Shown: positions 14,576-21,964, counted from the stretch's first letter. The stretch is 41,876 nucleotides of DNA from Methanolobus halotolerans (GCF_004745425.1 NZ_PGGK01000019.1:1-41876); one strand, 5' to 3'. Numbers and translations: made by a program. The notes: a model not told the origin generated them from the sequence alone.

Positions 14576-17182
14576 TCATGAAGAGTTTACCTCATCAACA
14601 TGATCTATTGAAAAAGCTGTAGAAGCTATTTTTGCGTATTTACTTACAAAAAATAGAACTCGTTGTAAATCGTTACCTTTGTGTTTTTGGCAACATTTCT
14701 CAGCAACTACCACATAATTCTGACTATTGATATGTTTATTAGATTTACACTCCCAATTTTTACAGAATCTATATATTTGCTCTTGAGTAAGCTTCGTTTC
14801 TATAGACTCGCAATTGACTTTTTTTGTGGGGGCTGCAAATGAAGAGTTTTTACATCCACAAGTGTTTTTAAACAGATTATCTTCACTTTCAACGTCATTA
14901 TCACATCTATGGATGTATCTATAAAGAGTTACGGGTTTTTTGGAGTTTTTATCATCAATAATAATCTCAAGCTGTTCTCTTTCTGAAAGAGTTCTTAGTG
15001 CTTCATCAAGATCACGTGATGAGAGTTTTGTAGCTCTTAACAGTTTTGACCTTGTTATTTCCTTCTTCTTTTTTAATACATTGAGAGTAACAGAAATATA
15101 ATTCTGTAAATTATTAAGTTCAATAAGTTCTTTAACCTCTCTAAAATACTTCATATACATGTTGTCAATAAGAAATATTGCACATTGGATACTTTCTATA
15201 CTAATACTAAGTGAATTTAATATACTTATATCATTTATTTCACTTAATGAATCAAGTGTATTTGCATATTGTTTACCCAGTTCGAACAGAATTGCCAGTT
15301 TCAAAGCAACAATATTATATCTTCCAAAAGCTGCAGCTTCTACTTCATCCTGTGCTTTCTGGATTTGTTGTGTTTTGAACTCTGACCAGTCGTTCCAATA
15401 TTCAAGTGCATCACTCTCTATACCAACATCTAAACAACCAACATTTAATGCCTTATCCATATAACGTAAAAAATCACATAGTTTATTGCGAAGATGGACT
15501 TGTTCTTCCGACATCAAATTCATTCTGCGGCTCTCACGAGAGTAAGTAGGATTTACAAATAAATGACGAGGTAACCAACCACTTGAAAAGTCAACTCGCG
15601 AATTTACCACTTCACTTAAAGCTGCTATAGTTGTGTTAACATTGATTGGAAGATAAACATCTTCAAGATAAAAATGTTCACGCCTTAGAGCTCTGTCATA
15701 CTTGATAGGACAATCATAGCATAAACATAAAAATTCTTTCAAGCTTTGATTATATGATTTTGTCATCCCAGCAACAAATGAACTATATTCATCCCTCCAG
15801 AATCCTTTACTAGAGTTTTCTTTTCCTTTCTCATTAATTTTTTCAACTTTTTTAGATCCATTTTTGGTTTGCTTTTCGTAAACTGTTTTTGTTGCCATTT
15901 GGGAAACAAGAGCTTCAGGTGTGAAATCACCAGGTAACAGGATGCCAAAATCGTTACTTTCTAGCAAATCAAGTGCAAGTGCAAACACCGTACTTTTCCT
16001 GCTTACAGTTGACAATCCAATATTTATGCTCCATATATTTGGATAAACTGGACCTACTGCAAGATTTAGCCTAAGACGTCTCTTTACTATAGTTGAAAGA
16101 ATCATCACAGCATTTTGAAATGCATACTCTGGATAAGCGTCTGTAGCTAAATCAACATAATCTATAAAATCAATAATAAAATTATGCTCTCCAATACATT
16201 CTTTCAAAAGTTCAATGTCAATAGGTAATATGTTATCCTCTACAGAATTTTCTACTGATTCTGGTTCATTAGAGATGTTAGGCATTCTACAATCATAATC
16301 TTTTTCAATACTGAACTGCGATAATATAGGATGTTTCTTTATTGTGTCAGTTGTTGCAGTAGCTTCAGGGTTTATTTTATCGATTTGATATGATGATTTC
16401 TGAGAATCATACTCTTCCAAGTGTATTAACATGCAAAGAATCATGAGTTCTTTCTCAGTAGCACCATTACGTTTGAGTTCAGCAAATAGATGCAGTTCCA
16501 ACTCACGACCGGTTGATCCATGGAAGACAGACATATCTCTATAATGTGGGTTGCTTTTTGTATTGTCAACAAAATGTGCTTGGAAAAAACGTTGAAAAGC
16601 TGGCCTGCAAAAATGCAACTTGGAAATAAGTGATTCCCAATCCTTGCAAATTTCCTCTATACGATTAACCATACTACTTGGAATTTCTGGTTTGTCAGCA
16701 GGATCTTTATTAAATTGATATCTTTGTCCAGATTTATGTATTGATGGAGATAATACTACATTGCATCCATCATTCAATAATTCAAAACCAAGTGCATGGT
16801 ATTTCTTTGATTCGAGTTTAGGAGTATATTTAAAGAATAAATGATCCCTAGAGTTTATTCTTTTCTGGATAACAAATAGACTAGTTTCAATGCCTTCTGT
16901 AATATATTCCCAAATTCCTTTTACAATGAAATCGCGGTCTATAACTGTTGTATTAGAATCTTTACCACAAACGTTTCCAATATTACATTTATTATTCATG
17001 AAGTGCTTTTCATATTGTCGGTCTGTCAAGATGCCTATATGGTTCCAGTTCTCTACAAGAGGTCTTTTTCCAGGGCTTGCTCTTTTATCGTCGGGTTTGG
17101 ATAATGGATGTGGTCGCATCCCTATTTCATGGTAATATTTGCTTGCATCATAAAGAGACATATCATTAAGAGGTACGGTCAT
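14576..17182 (-). CDS. Primase-polymerase/helicase-like replication protein
   Basis: An 868-aa replication protein. The N-terminal 160 residues match the bifunctional primase-polymerase fold: IDRD (81-84) supplies catalytic acids, RDHLFF (112-117) and SPSIHKSGQRY (145-155) are the conserved later motifs. The middle region resembles the DUF3987 ATPase group, with GLSTVSRKST at 389-398 as P-loop and WRDE (462-465) as Walker B. The P-loop has Arg where Gly normally precedes Lys. The C-terminus contains a winged-helix-like stretch (ITRSKLLRATKLSSRDLDEA) and a cysteine/histidine-rich tail. It likely starts replication of the excised element. Confidence 0.8.
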   Translation of the reverse strand: MTVPLNDMSLYDASKYYHEIGMRPHPLSKPDDKRASPGKRPLVENWNHIGILTDRQYEKHFMNNKCNIGNVCGKDSNTTVIDRDFIVKGIWEYITEGIETSLFVIQKRINSRDHLFFKYTPKLESKKYHALGFELLNDGCNVVLSPSIHKSGQRYQFNKDPADKPEIPSSMVNRIEEICKDWESLISKLHFCRPAFQRFFQAHFVDNTKSNPHYRDMSVFHGSTGRELELHLFAELKRNGATEKELMILCMLIHLEEYDSQKSSYQIDKINPEATATTDTIKKHPILSQFSIEKDYDCRMPNISNEPESVENSVEDNILPIDIELLKECIGEHNFIIDFIDYVDLATDAYPEYAFQNAVMILSTIVKRRLRLNLAVGPVYPNIWSINIGLSTVSRKSTVFALALDLLESNDFGILLPGDFTPEALVSQMATKTVYEKQTKNGSKKVEKINEKGKENSSKGFWRDEYSSFVAGMTKSYNQSLKEFLCLCYDCPIKYDRALRREHFYLEDVYLPINVNTTIAALSEVVNSRVDFSSGWLPRHLFVNPTYSRESRRMNLMSEEQVHLRNKLCDFLRYMDKALNVGCLDVGIESDALEYWNDWSEFKTQQIQKAQDEVEAAAFGRYNIVALKLAILFELGKQYANTLDSLSEINDISILNSLSISIESIQCAIFLIDNMYMKYFREVKELIELNNLQNYISVTLNVLKKKKEITRSKLLRATKLSSRDLDEALRTLSEREQLEIIIDDKNSKKPVTLYRYIHRCDNDVESEDNLFKNTCGCKNSSFAAPTKKVNCESIETKLTQEQIYRFCKNWECKSNKHINSQNYVVVAEKCCQKHKGNDLQRVLFFVSKYAKIASTAFSIDHVDEVNSS

Positions 17183-17370
17183 TAAATTAACCCCCTCTGT
17201 CGCTTTACTTCTTCCAGAGTCGTTTCTCCTCTTTCAATAGACGACTTAATCTCCAAAAAGCGTGTTTTTGCCCTTTGTTCAATTAAAGCCATGGTCTGTA
17301 AAGCCTTCGGCATATGAGTGAACAAATCTTTATCGTGGGATACACCCTCTTTTTTTGTGTTATACTTCAT
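17182..17370 (-). CDS. Small charged protein upstream of prim-pol
   Basis: A 62-aa, basic, helical protein (MALIEQRAKTRFLEIKSSIE and ERGETTLEEVKRQRGLI). Its TAA overlaps the ATG of the prim-pol gene by one base, and only 3 bp separate it from the gene upstream, so it is part of the replication operon. No motif; perhaps a primase accessory or regulatory peptide. Confidence 0.5.
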   Translation of the reverse strand: MKYNTKKEGVSHDKDLFTHMPKALQTMALIEQRAKTRFLEIKSSIERGETTLEEVKRQRGLI

Positions 17371-17373
17371 TGC

Positions 17374-17748
17374 TCACACTTCCCCACTTAGGTATGAATC
17401 TCCAATTTTATTTTTCAGATGAAGAGCTTTTAGGCGTTTTTTACCTTCTTCAGTGATTTTTGACCTTTTCTGTTCAGACATCTCATCCCAACTTTTTCTA
17501 CCTGCGTACTCGCTAGTAGTTAGGCCGCCACGTGGAAGAATATCCGAAAATTGTTTCCCGATCCTTGAACGATAAGGTTTTGCGAGAGTACATTTTTTTT
17601 CGTAGTCACGCTTATCGACATAGCCATAAGGATAGCAAGGATCAAGGGGACAATTGTTCACTGAACAACTCTTGTATCTTGGACACTTTAAAAAAGGTAA
17701 CTTTTTGTCAGAAGATACTTTTATATCTTTTTCACTCATACGTGTCAT
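17374..17748 (-). CDS. Cys-rich small protein of the replication operon
   Basis: A 124-aa protein with a compact cysteine cluster near the N-terminus (C-P-R-Y-K-S-C-S-V-N-N-C-P-L-D-P-C) and a further cysteine about 15 residues later, which suggests a zinc or Fe-S site, then a basic C-terminal half ending in helices (RSKITEEGKKRLKALHLKNK). Function unknown; the position between an AbrB-like protein and a replication enzyme suggests nucleic-acid binding. The start overlaps the upstream gene by 17 bp; ATG at 17739 is an alternative. Confidence 0.6.
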   Translation of the reverse strand: MTRMSEKDIKVSSDKKLPFLKCPRYKSCSVNNCPLDPCYPYGYVDKRDYEKKCTLAKPYRSRIGKQFSDILPRGGLTTSEYAGRKSWDEMSEQKRSKITEEGKKRLKALHLKNKIGDSYLSGEV

Positions 17749-17965
17749 TGCTCATCACCTTCTTTTTAGTTGGCTGTGAGTGCATATTGTAGCCGGGATT
17801 ATCTTGGCGGAGATCACCGGCTACAATCCTTAACGTATTCTCGTTATCCATTTCTATGCTGACATTTTTTATATTGACGCCCATGGTTTGAATCCAAGGC
17901 ATTGGAAGTGAAACCATATAGCTTCCACCCTGTTTGTGGATTTTTCTTTGCCCAAAGTATAACAT
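17732..17965 (-). CDS. AbrB/SpoVT-like swapped-hairpin protein
   Basis: A 77-aa protein whose first 50 residues (RKIHKQGGSYMVSLPMPWIQ then MGVNIKNVSIEMDNENTLRI) match the SpoVT-AbrB swapped-hairpin DNA-binding fold, as found in archaeal transition-state-type regulators and PhoU N-termini. AGAGGAATTAT precedes the ATG, a good ribosome-binding site. First gene of the leftward replication operon and divergent from the winged-helix gene at 18095, so it may control replication genes, its own promoter, or both. Confidence 0.7.
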   Translation of the reverse strand: MLYFGQRKIHKQGGSYMVSLPMPWIQTMGVNIKNVSIEMDNENTLRIVAGDLRQDNPGYNMHSQPTKKKVMSNDTYE

Positions 17966-18094
17966 ATAATTCCTCTTTTCTTGTTGCGTTATGATTTTTC
18001 CATAAGTACAAATTAGAATTAGTATGAATACTTAATATATTTTTTTAGTTGGTGATTTTCTAGTAGACGCCGATAATTAAAGACTTAAAAGTGT

Positions 18095-18865
18095 TTGTTG
18101 ACAATTAATCGGATTACAAGCGATTTATTAAAATATAAGTTAGACAGAAATGTTAACATGAAGCAAAAGATATCTGTGTCTGCAAAAATATTACTAGCCT
18201 TATTAAACTCTAGTGCGACTACAAGAACTTTAACTGAAAAACTAGGCTACAAAAAAGAGAAAGAAATACTGTACAAGAATATAAGTAAGAACTTAAAAAG
18301 ACTGGAAGCAAAAGAATATATTCGTGGGGAAGAAATCAAACTTAGTTCTCCTGGACGGCGGCCTACAAAATACAGTATTATATACAACATACCAATTTTA
18401 GAAAAAATGCTAGATGAATATCCTTCTTTACTTCCTGTAATGCAAATAAACGACAATGCTTTACATCTCTTGATAGAAAAGCATCGTTCTTTACTTACAA
18501 GTACAAAAGAAAACCACGCATACCCTGAATATTATTTAGAAGAAGAATTCAAGACTCAGCTAAAGAAATCATCAACTTTCTTTAATCTTTGTTTAAGAAC
18601 AAAAACTGAAGATTTAATAGAAAGAGTTACTTATTTATTAAGTATATCTCCTGATGTAAAGCAAGAAAAACAAAGGGTAACCGAAAAGGGAGTGATAGCG
18701 TTTGGCTCTAGTTTACCTGTGAATGATTTTATTTTTGATATCCTCTACAAGTCTTGTCTAACTATGGATTTCTTGAATGGGACTGTTAAAATCCAAAACC
18801 TTCGTCAAGTTACAAGCTTTGGAGAGAAGATAATTTACAACCAACTTATAAAGGTAGAGAAGTAG
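18095..18865 (+). CDS. Winged-helix regulator candidate
   Basis: A 256-aa protein. Residues 25-95 form a likely winged helix: SAKILLALLNSSATTRTLTE (helices 1-2), LYKNISKNLKRLEAKEYI (recognition helix) and the wing LSSPGRRPTKYSI. The rest is helical and unrecognised. The start is uncertain: TTG 18095 or 18098 fits the frame, while ATG 18158 would leave a protein starting right before the winged helix. It is transcribed away from the replication operon and may repress it or sense the excised state. Confidence 0.6.
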   Translation: MLTINRITSDLLKYKLDRNVNMKQKISVSAKILLALLNSSATTRTLTEKLGYKKEKEILYKNISKNLKRLEAKEYIRGEEIKLSSPGRRPTKYSIIYNIPILEKMLDEYPSLLPVMQINDNALHLLIEKHRSLLTSTKENHAYPEYYLEEEFKTQLKKSSTFFNLCLRTKTEDLIERVTYLLSISPDVKQEKQRVTEKGVIAFGSSLPVNDFIFDILYKSCLTMDFLNGTVKIQNLRQVTSFGEKIIYNQLIKVEK

Positions 18866-18931
18866 TATTACCATTAAGACTATGGATAAAAAAAGCTAAA
18901 TTTTTTTTATATACTCATTTTATACTAAAGA

Positions 18932-20098
18932 TTATCTCATTTTGCTTAACATTTCGTTTACTCTAGCTTCAACAAGTTCATTTATCTTTGACTCCAGCAA
19001 AGCGTTCAAATTTTCATCTAGCGGTTTGGCTTGCTCTTCCAATTCTACTGCAGTCTTTAGATTTAGGACAGCGCCACACCTGAAACAGAACATGTTGTTT
19101 GGGGTGTTAATTATCTTACACCTTGGACATGTTGTAGTCTTTTGTTTTTCCTCTTCCTCTTGGATTTCAATTCCATTTGCCTTCAATACGGCTTGATCAA
19201 CATCTCTTCCTGATAGATGTACATAGACGCTTGGCATATCTGAACCCTGCACCCAGCCAAAATATTCATTCATTTGTGCCTCGGTTAGATGGTTCGCCAT
19301 GAAAGTTGCCCTCGAGTGCCTGAATAGGTGAGGGGTTATTTTCTTGTTAATTCCAGCCCTTTTAGTTGTTCTTTTTATTTGCATTGTTATGGCTTCATAT
19401 CGAAGGGTTTCTATTGAGTTCTGACGCTGGCTGAAATTGAACCACAAAGGTGCATTCGGATCATTAGCAGATGGATGCTCTTCCAGCCAATTCATAAGGT
19501 ATCCCACACTCCAGACTGCACGTACTCTTCGTGGGCCAGTTTTCCCATCTACTACAACTATTGCACCGTGTTCATCGAATTTTATGTGCTTTATCTTGAG
19601 TGAGCCAATTTCGCCAATCCTTGCGCCAATATCCCACAGTAAAGCAATGATAGCCTTATCTCTGGAATTTGTTGCCTCGTTGATCAGTTTCAGGATATCA
19701 TCTTCAGTTAGCAGGTCATCAGGCAACTTCTTACATTTACGTCTCATAGTAGTTTTAATGAACTTGGTAGCCGGATGTTCTTCACCCCCATACATCCACT
19801 TAAAGAATTTTTTTAATGCGACTTTATAGTCATGCTTTGTCCATTCGCTTTTACCGGAACGTTCAATTTCGGAAACCAATTTTTTTAGTTCCTTTTCAGT
19901 AACTTCAGTAAAATCACAATCTATAGATTGCGCTATCTGTTTCAGAGAGGAAAGATACTTTAAAGCCCGGTGATCGGTTAACCCTTCTGTATAGCAACAG
20001 TCTACAAAATCCCTTATCATCCTTTTGTTAGCATCAGAAGTTTGGATCTCATCAATGCTAGCAATCCTCTTTTGAACATTCAGTTTGTAGATTGCCAT
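18932..20098 (-). CDS. Tyrosine recombinase/integrase with C-terminal zinc ribbon
   Basis: A 388-aa archaeal XerCD/phage-type integrase. The N-terminal SAM-like core-binding domain is at about 20-115; the catalytic domain has R160 (GARIGE), K186 (DGKTG), H257-x2-R260 (HLFRH) and nucleophile Y292 (PSVYVHLSG). The usual second His/Trp position is W282. C324-x2-C327 and C338-x2-C341 form a zinc ribbon after the catalytic domain, followed by a coiled coil. The gene is intact and transcribed away from attR, 64 bp from it, as expected of the integrase that inserted this element into tRNA-Thr. Confidence 0.94.
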   Translation of the reverse strand: MAIYKLNVQKRIASIDEIQTSDANKRMIRDFVDCCYTEGLTDHRALKYLSSLKQIAQSIDCDFTEVTEKELKKLVSEIERSGKSEWTKHDYKVALKKFFKWMYGGEEHPATKFIKTTMRRKCKKLPDDLLTEDDILKLINEATNSRDKAIIALLWDIGARIGEIGSLKIKHIKFDEHGAIVVVDGKTGPRRVRAVWSVGYLMNWLEEHPSANDPNAPLWFNFSQRQNSIETLRYEAITMQIKRTTKRAGINKKITPHLFRHSRATFMANHLTEAQMNEYFGWVQGSDMPSVYVHLSGRDVDQAVLKANGIEIQEEEEKQKTTTCPRCKIINTPNNMFCFRCGAVLNLKTAVELEEQAKPLDENLNALLESKINELVEARVNEMLSKMR

Positions 20099-20130
20099 GA
20101 TATCATCTCATTAGATAATATGCTTTCATT

Positions 20131-20140
20131 TCATATAAAG
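20131..20140 (-). promoter_or_regulatory. TATA box of integrase, overlapping arm site
   Basis: On the minus strand CTTTATATGA is a good box A; transcription would start near 20110 with a leader of about 12 nt. GAGATGATATC precedes the ATG. The box overlaps the right arm repeat (20137-20150), so integrase bound there would block its own promoter. Confidence 0.5.
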
Positions 20141-20150
20141 GCTTTGAACA
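20137..20150 (-). repeat. Right arm-type inverted repeat
   Basis: AAAGGCTTTGAACA, exact inverse of 8899-8912, lying 12 bp inside attR. See the left arm entry for interpretation. Confidence 0.7.
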
Positions 20151-20162
20151 TATTGTTAAAAC

Positions 20163-20180
20163 CCCGCCCGAGGCTTCTAA
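20163..20180 (+). repeat. attR core, 18 bp
   Basis: Exact copy of the tRNA-Thr 3' end (8876-8893) in direct orientation, 64 bp from the integrase start. Only the 3' fragment of the tRNA is present here, so the functional tRNA is on the left side. Confidence 0.93.
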
Positions 20181-20261
20181 TTTCTAAATCTTAAGCCGAC
20201 AGGCAAATAATACTTTCACTTTGCAAGAATAGGACTTTTTATAAATAATAACAAATTGTGA

Positions 20262-20387
20262 AAGTGTGGGATTTACAGCCACGAAAAGAAACTTGAGAAA
20301 AAGCGCTCTGATATCTCTATGGCCTTGATGGAGCTTGTGGAAAAGAATCCGGAGGTTGCTGAGATATTGGGGAAGGTGATGGAGTGA
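20262..20387 (+). pseudogene. C-terminal coding remnant, possibly an older integrase
   Basis: A frame closed upstream by TGA at 20259 reads YSHEKKLEKKRSDISM and then ALMELVEKNPEVAEILGKVM before a stop at 20385. This has strong protein character (a coiled coil) but no start and no 5' part. Its place directly outside attR fits the C-terminus of an integrase left by an earlier element in the same tRNA; that assignment is inference. Confidence 0.35.
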
Positions 20388-20548
20388 TCCGGCCTGGTAG
20401 GACGGGCGCCAGGTTTCACCAGGCGGTATTAATTGCAAGTATCACATGAAATTTTAACGCCGTTAAAACATTGCTTACAAACAAAACTTAGTAGCAACCC
20501 GTATATTAAAATGCGTTCTGGTTATATGCAAATAAAACATATTATGTA
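20388..20548. other. Gap before the tandem RNA modules
   Basis: No gene seen. TATATTAAA at about 20502-20510 and the AT-rich stretch near 20529-20543 are possible plus-strand promoters for the tandem modules that follow. Confidence 0.3.
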
Positions 20549-20571
20549 TTGTGAGCAGGGGTCGCTCACAA
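20549..20571 (+). other. Hairpin preceding the tandem modules
   Basis: TTGTGAGC (20549-20556) pairs with GCTCACAA (20564-20571), an 8-bp perfect stem with a 7-nt loop AGGGGTC, ending 8 nt before the first module. Loop contains GGGG like the first hairpin of each module. Confidence 0.6.
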
Positions 20572-20579
20572 GCTATTGG

Positions 20580-20678
20580 GAGTGGAGTTAAAGAGAGATA
20601 TTGGGGAATATCTCGGATTCGTAAGGAAAGAGACGCCTTAAAGCGTGGTGGTTTATCAGGCGTCTCATCCTGCCTTCT
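20580..20678 (+). ncRNA. Structured RNA module, copy 1 (strand uncertain)
   Basis: Not a family I can name. Hairpin A: GAGATAT (20595-20601) with ATATCTC (20608-20614), loop TGGGGA. An invariant linker CGGATTCGTAAGGAAAG follows, then hairpin B: GAGACGCC (20630-20637) with GGCGTCTC (20659-20666) enclosing a 21-nt loop containing AAGCGTGGTGGTTTAT, in which TAAA and TTTA can pair further. The module ends ATCCTGCCTTCT. Linker, loop and tail are nearly identical in copy 2 while both stems differ by compensatory changes. Short frames through it appear spurious. Confidence 0.65.
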
Positions 20679-20696
20679 CAGCCATGCGGGTTGAGT

Positions 20697-20791
20697 GAGT
20701 GGGGGTTGAAGGGATGTGGGGACATCCCGGATTCGTAAGGAAAGAGGCACCATAAGCGTGGTGGTTTATTGGGTGCCTCATCCTACCTTCT
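20697..20791 (+). ncRNA. Structured RNA module, copy 2 (strand uncertain)
   Basis: Hairpin A: GGGATGT (20711-20717) with ACATCCC (20722-20728), loop GGGG. Same linker CGGATTCGTAAGGAAAG. Hairpin B: GAGGCACC (20744-20751) with GGTGCCTC (20772-20779), loop containing AAGCGTGGTGGTTTAT. Tail ATCCTACCTTCT. Relative to copy 1 there are two compensatory pairs in each hairpin, four in all, with stems fully Watson-Crick in both copies. A minus-strand box A (CTTTTATACT, about 20815-20824) would start a transcript right at this edge, so the RNA could be read from either strand. Confidence 0.65.
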
Positions 20792-21000
20792 GATTATGGC
20801 GAAAATGTTCATTCTAGTATAAAAGCCGTTCCCACTAATGATTATACTTACCTGTCGAGGGTATTTTCACGCATTTAAGCATCCATATTTACCTATATGG
20901 CTTTTAAAATAGATTTTGAGACTCTGATCATTACAATACAATGGATATTTGTTTTGCCATACCAACCCGGATTCCACATATTTTCTAGATTTAAAACAAG
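20792..21000. other. Gap after the tandem modules
   Basis: No gene seen. An imperfect hairpin (CCATAT 20883-20888 with ATATGG 20895-20900, followed by CTTTT) could end plus-strand transcription of the tandem modules. The rest is AT-rich without visible structure. Confidence 0.3.
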
Positions 21001-21069
21001 TGCATCAACAGGGATTAGGACCGGGTTTAGGGCTGGAAGGCCCATTCATAACCACTAGACTATCGGCGC
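21001..21069 (-). pseudogene. Decayed tRNA-Gly (TCC)
   Basis: On the minus strand the 5' half GCGCCGATAGTCTAGTGGTT is a textbook tRNA-Gly start and D-arm, and CTTCCAG gives a TCC anticodon. The 3' half has decayed: the T-loop reads TCCTAAT instead of TTCGAAT, the anticodon stem is irregular, and the 3' acceptor strand TTGATGC pairs poorly with GCGCCGA (one mismatch and several G-T pairs). It is unlikely to yield a working tRNA. Confidence 0.6.
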
Positions 21070-21426
21070 AATAGTAAGATACTAATTTTGTACCCTTTTT
21101 ACATTATTTTCAGCCCTAAAAATATAAATAATCAATAAACAAAGCTTCTAAAATATTGTTTGAATAAAACAATTTTCAACTTGAATGTAACGGGAAAAAT
21201 GACACCGAACCGTAAAGCAGCGTAAATGCCTGCCAGACGGGATTTTTGATAAAAAAAGGGATCTGTAACAGAATCCCGATGTTTTTGCGATCTGCCGGAA
21301 TGCGATAAGATCAAAAACAGACTTCCCGGTCACTTTAAAAGCTTAATCAAAATGCTTCCTTGTACCGGGTTCACGTTGGTTGTCGTCGATGACTGGTTGC
21401 TTGTTATGGGCACAGTCGTGGGCTGT
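21070..21426. other. Gene-poor stretch
   Basis: Minus-strand frames of about 60 codons (21132-21333) are open but overlap one another in different phases and show no recognisable motif. The inverted pair CGGGAT/ATCCCG (21238-21243 and 21272-21277) brackets a polyA-rich centre and may be a transcription end. I see no supported gene. Confidence 0.3.
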
Positions 21427-21585
21427 TTATACTGATGTGTTGAGAACATTTGACATCTTTGATATCAGTCCGTTGATCTTTTGCTGATCGGAAGTCTTTA
21501 TCTTTTTTTCCGGGTTTAATAAATGACTGTACTTATCAATAATTTCCAGACCTTCTTCACACCGGGCGCATGTTGTTTTCTTCAT
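21427..21585 (-). CDS. Small CxxC protein, 52 aa
   Basis: Starts MKKTTCARCEEGLEIIDKYS and ends SNVLNTSV. GAGG sits 6 nt before the ATG, an appropriate ribosome-binding site. C6-x2-C9 could form half of a zinc site in a dimer; the rest is helical and basic. Codon choice and residue composition look genuine despite the small size. Function unknown. No obvious partner gene nearby. Confidence 0.5.
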   Translation of the reverse strand: MKKTTCARCEEGLEIIDKYSHLLNPEKKIKTSDQQKINGLISKMSNVLNTSV

Positions 21586-21648
21586 CCGAGTCCTCTTAAT
21601 TCATTTTTATGAACTCGAAAATGCAATTATGATTTATATTGCTTTACT

Positions 21649-21945
21649 ATGCAAGGTGAAAGTATTATTTTTAAGTTATTAATGTATCCAGGAATAGAAT
21701 CGCATTTCCCCAAGCTCATTTTGCTGTATGAAAGTAAAGATGTTAAAAGTTTTGCTAGTAATTTTAAATATTTTCAAATTTTTCTGTTGTTAAAGTAATA
21801 CAAAACTTGCTTTCTGCTTTTGCTCCTGTTTTTGAAAGGGCTGCAAGAGAGATTAAACACATTAACCAAGAACAGCTTTTCAATATGAACTGTGTAATAT
21901 GTGATGACATAAACAAACGATACTTTTCGTGCTCATCCCAGTCCT
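21649..21945 (+). pseudogene. Probable frameshifted gene remnant
   Basis: ATG 21649 gives 49 residues (MQGESIIFKLLMYPGIESHF onward) ending at 21798; a second phase continues with protein-like sequence (VFERAAREIKHINQEQLFNM, then NCVICDDINKRYFSCSSQS) to a stop near 21945, including a CxxC. The two look like one gene split by a frameshift around 21770-21795. The N-terminal part resembles the start of archaeal winged-helix regulators only loosely. Family unknown. Confidence 0.35.
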
Positions 21946-21964
21946 GATCTGCAAAATACGAATA

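Larger units (their letters stand above)
8876..20180. mobile_element. Integrated element in tRNA-Thr, about 11.3 kb
   Basis: Bounded by an exact 18-bp direct repeat (8876-8893 and 20163-20180) that begins inside the T-arm of tRNA-Thr, with a tyrosine integrase gene next to the right end. Its DNA is conspicuously AT-rich compared with both flanks. Gene modules: nuclease operon and two methyltransferases (9209-13809), replication operon with prim-pol/helicase (13990-17965), regulator (18095-18865), integrase (18932-20098). No capsid, terminase large subunit, portal or conjugation ATPase gene is recognisable, so it looks like an integrated plasmid or satellite-type element rather than a full provirus. 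Confidence 0.9.

Noticed and set aside
20580-20791. Tandem modules as a CRISPR array or as a small protein gene (frame on the minus strand 20475-20753)
   Set aside because: Only two copies, hairpins with compensatory changes, and no spacer-like unique sequence of fixed length. The minus-strand frame passes through both stems and repeats the same words only because the DNA is repeated.
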